Source: an uncultured Bacteroidales bacterium
Lineage (GTDB): Bacteria > Bacteroidota > Bacteroidia > Bacteroidales > P3
Direction of reading: 5' to 3'
DNA: 24,023 nt
NCBI GenBank assembly: GCA_937915785.1
Contig: CALGGY010000082.1
Location: 1-24,023 of the forward strand
Shown: positions 23,619 to 24,023 of the stretch, one piece after another
How the letters are laid out: every line of letters starts with the position of its first letter
How positions within the stretch are numbered: position 1 is the first letter of the stretch
Translations under genes and position numbers: made by a program
The notes under the pieces: model-generated
Told to the model about the DNA's origin: nothing
Seen by the model: the letters and a program-made list of their open reading frames with translations, nothing else
Databases searched by the model: none

Positions 23619-24023
23619 ATGGCAACCACAGAAATAGTAATATCAATTCCGGACGGGAAAATCCGCGATTACGTTGACGGAACTATCCGCAACGACACCC
23701 CCGAAGAGTACGTGCGCCAAACCGTTGAGAAGCGTTTGGTGAACGAACACAAATACGACAGACAGCGCATCGCCGTGGAGTACCACGTGCAGATTGGCTC
23801 TGGCAGGAAACGTGCCGACATTGTGATTTTCCCCGAAGGCACCACTGCCGAGGAAATGAAAGACCAGCAGAATATTTCCATCATCATCGAATGTAAGAAA
23901 GAAGCCGTAAAACCGACAGACAAGGATAATGGCTTGGAGCAGCTGAAGTCTTATATGTCGGCCTGCAACAACTGCGAATGGGGTATGTGGACAAACGGCC
24001 TTCACAAAACGGTTTATCGCAAA
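23619..24023 (+). CDS. HsdR_N-like PD-(D/E)xK domain protein, partial (runs off the window)
   Basis: 135 codons are open from the ATG at 23619 to the window end with no stop. The translation matches the type I restriction enzyme R N-terminal domain (HSDR_N_2 type). It has a Glu at 38 in TVEKRLV, RADIVIF with Asp67, IIECKK with Glu91 and Lys93, then GLEQLKSYM and WGMWTNG. Together these form a PD-(D/E)xK nuclease-type core. In Bacteroidetes this domain is often found fused to an N-6 adenine methyltransferase or helicase, or standing alone, so the full protein could be a restriction subunit or a methylase of a defence locus. Which one cannot be told from the part visible here. Confidence 0.82.
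   Translation, partial: MATTEIVISIPDGKIRDYVDGTIRNDTPEEYVRQTVEKRLVNEHKYDRQRIAVEYHVQIGSGRKRADIVIFPEGTTAEEMKDQQNISIIIECKKEAVKPTDKDNGLEQLKSYMSACNNCEWGMWTNGLHKTVYRK

Noticed and set aside
1..24023. CRISPR array, tRNA, rRNA, plasmid or phage origin
   Set aside because: Nothing with regularly spaced direct repeats of CRISPR size, no tRNA cloverleaf, and no replication or integrase genes were seen. No complete transposase was found either.

Overview
The window looks like a chromosomal stretch from a member of the Bacteroidales (Bacteroidota). Evidence: several start-proximal sequences match the Bacteroidetes primary-sigma promoter (TTG, 19-20 nt, TAnnTTTG); Shine-Dalgarno sequences are largely absent; and the gene families (DUF4143 ATPase, secreted trypsin-like proteases, giant SpvB/VCBS/RHS protein, DUF62 protein, MntP) are typical of that order. 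No rRNA, tRNA or CRISPR array was seen. All family names come from reading motifs; no database search was run.

Left part (1-12,100), accessory. A 5'-truncated DUF4143-type ATPase remnant with an in-frame stop is followed by two secreted serine-protease genes on the minus strand. Their catalytic domains share a nearly identical DNA tract, which suggests gene conversion. Upstream of the second protease is a region without a convincing ORF that has its own promoter, nested helices and a terminator-like hairpin, so it probably encodes a structured small RNA. Next is a 7.6-kb GC-rich gene for a secreted SpvB-VCBS-TcdB-mid-RHS protein, a TcB-TcC-like cocoon in one chain. It carries an unexpected SpaA/Cna-B-like domain and stops abruptly in a heptanucleotide repeat tract, where an RHS C-terminal cap and toxin tip would be expected.

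Middle part (12,100-19,850), housekeeping. On the minus strand are cinA and an overlapping DUF486 membrane protein. Divergent from them is an atpH-atpA-atpG operon for the F1 delta, alpha and gamma subunits. It has its own promoter and terminator and is separated from any F0 genes. A SAM hydroxide adenosyltransferase gene (DUF62) and the NAD(P)HX repair gene nnr follow as a two-gene unit, closed by a bidirectional terminator.

Right part (19,850-24,023). On the minus strand lie a PLP-dependent Cys/Met-metabolism enzyme, a secreted beta-helix protein with an 11-residue-periodic Ala/Asp/Lys-rich N-terminal segment, and the manganese exporter mntP. At the right edge, a plus-strand gene begins with a PD-(D/E)xK-type HsdR_N-like domain and runs out of the window, so a restriction or DNA-modification locus may start there.
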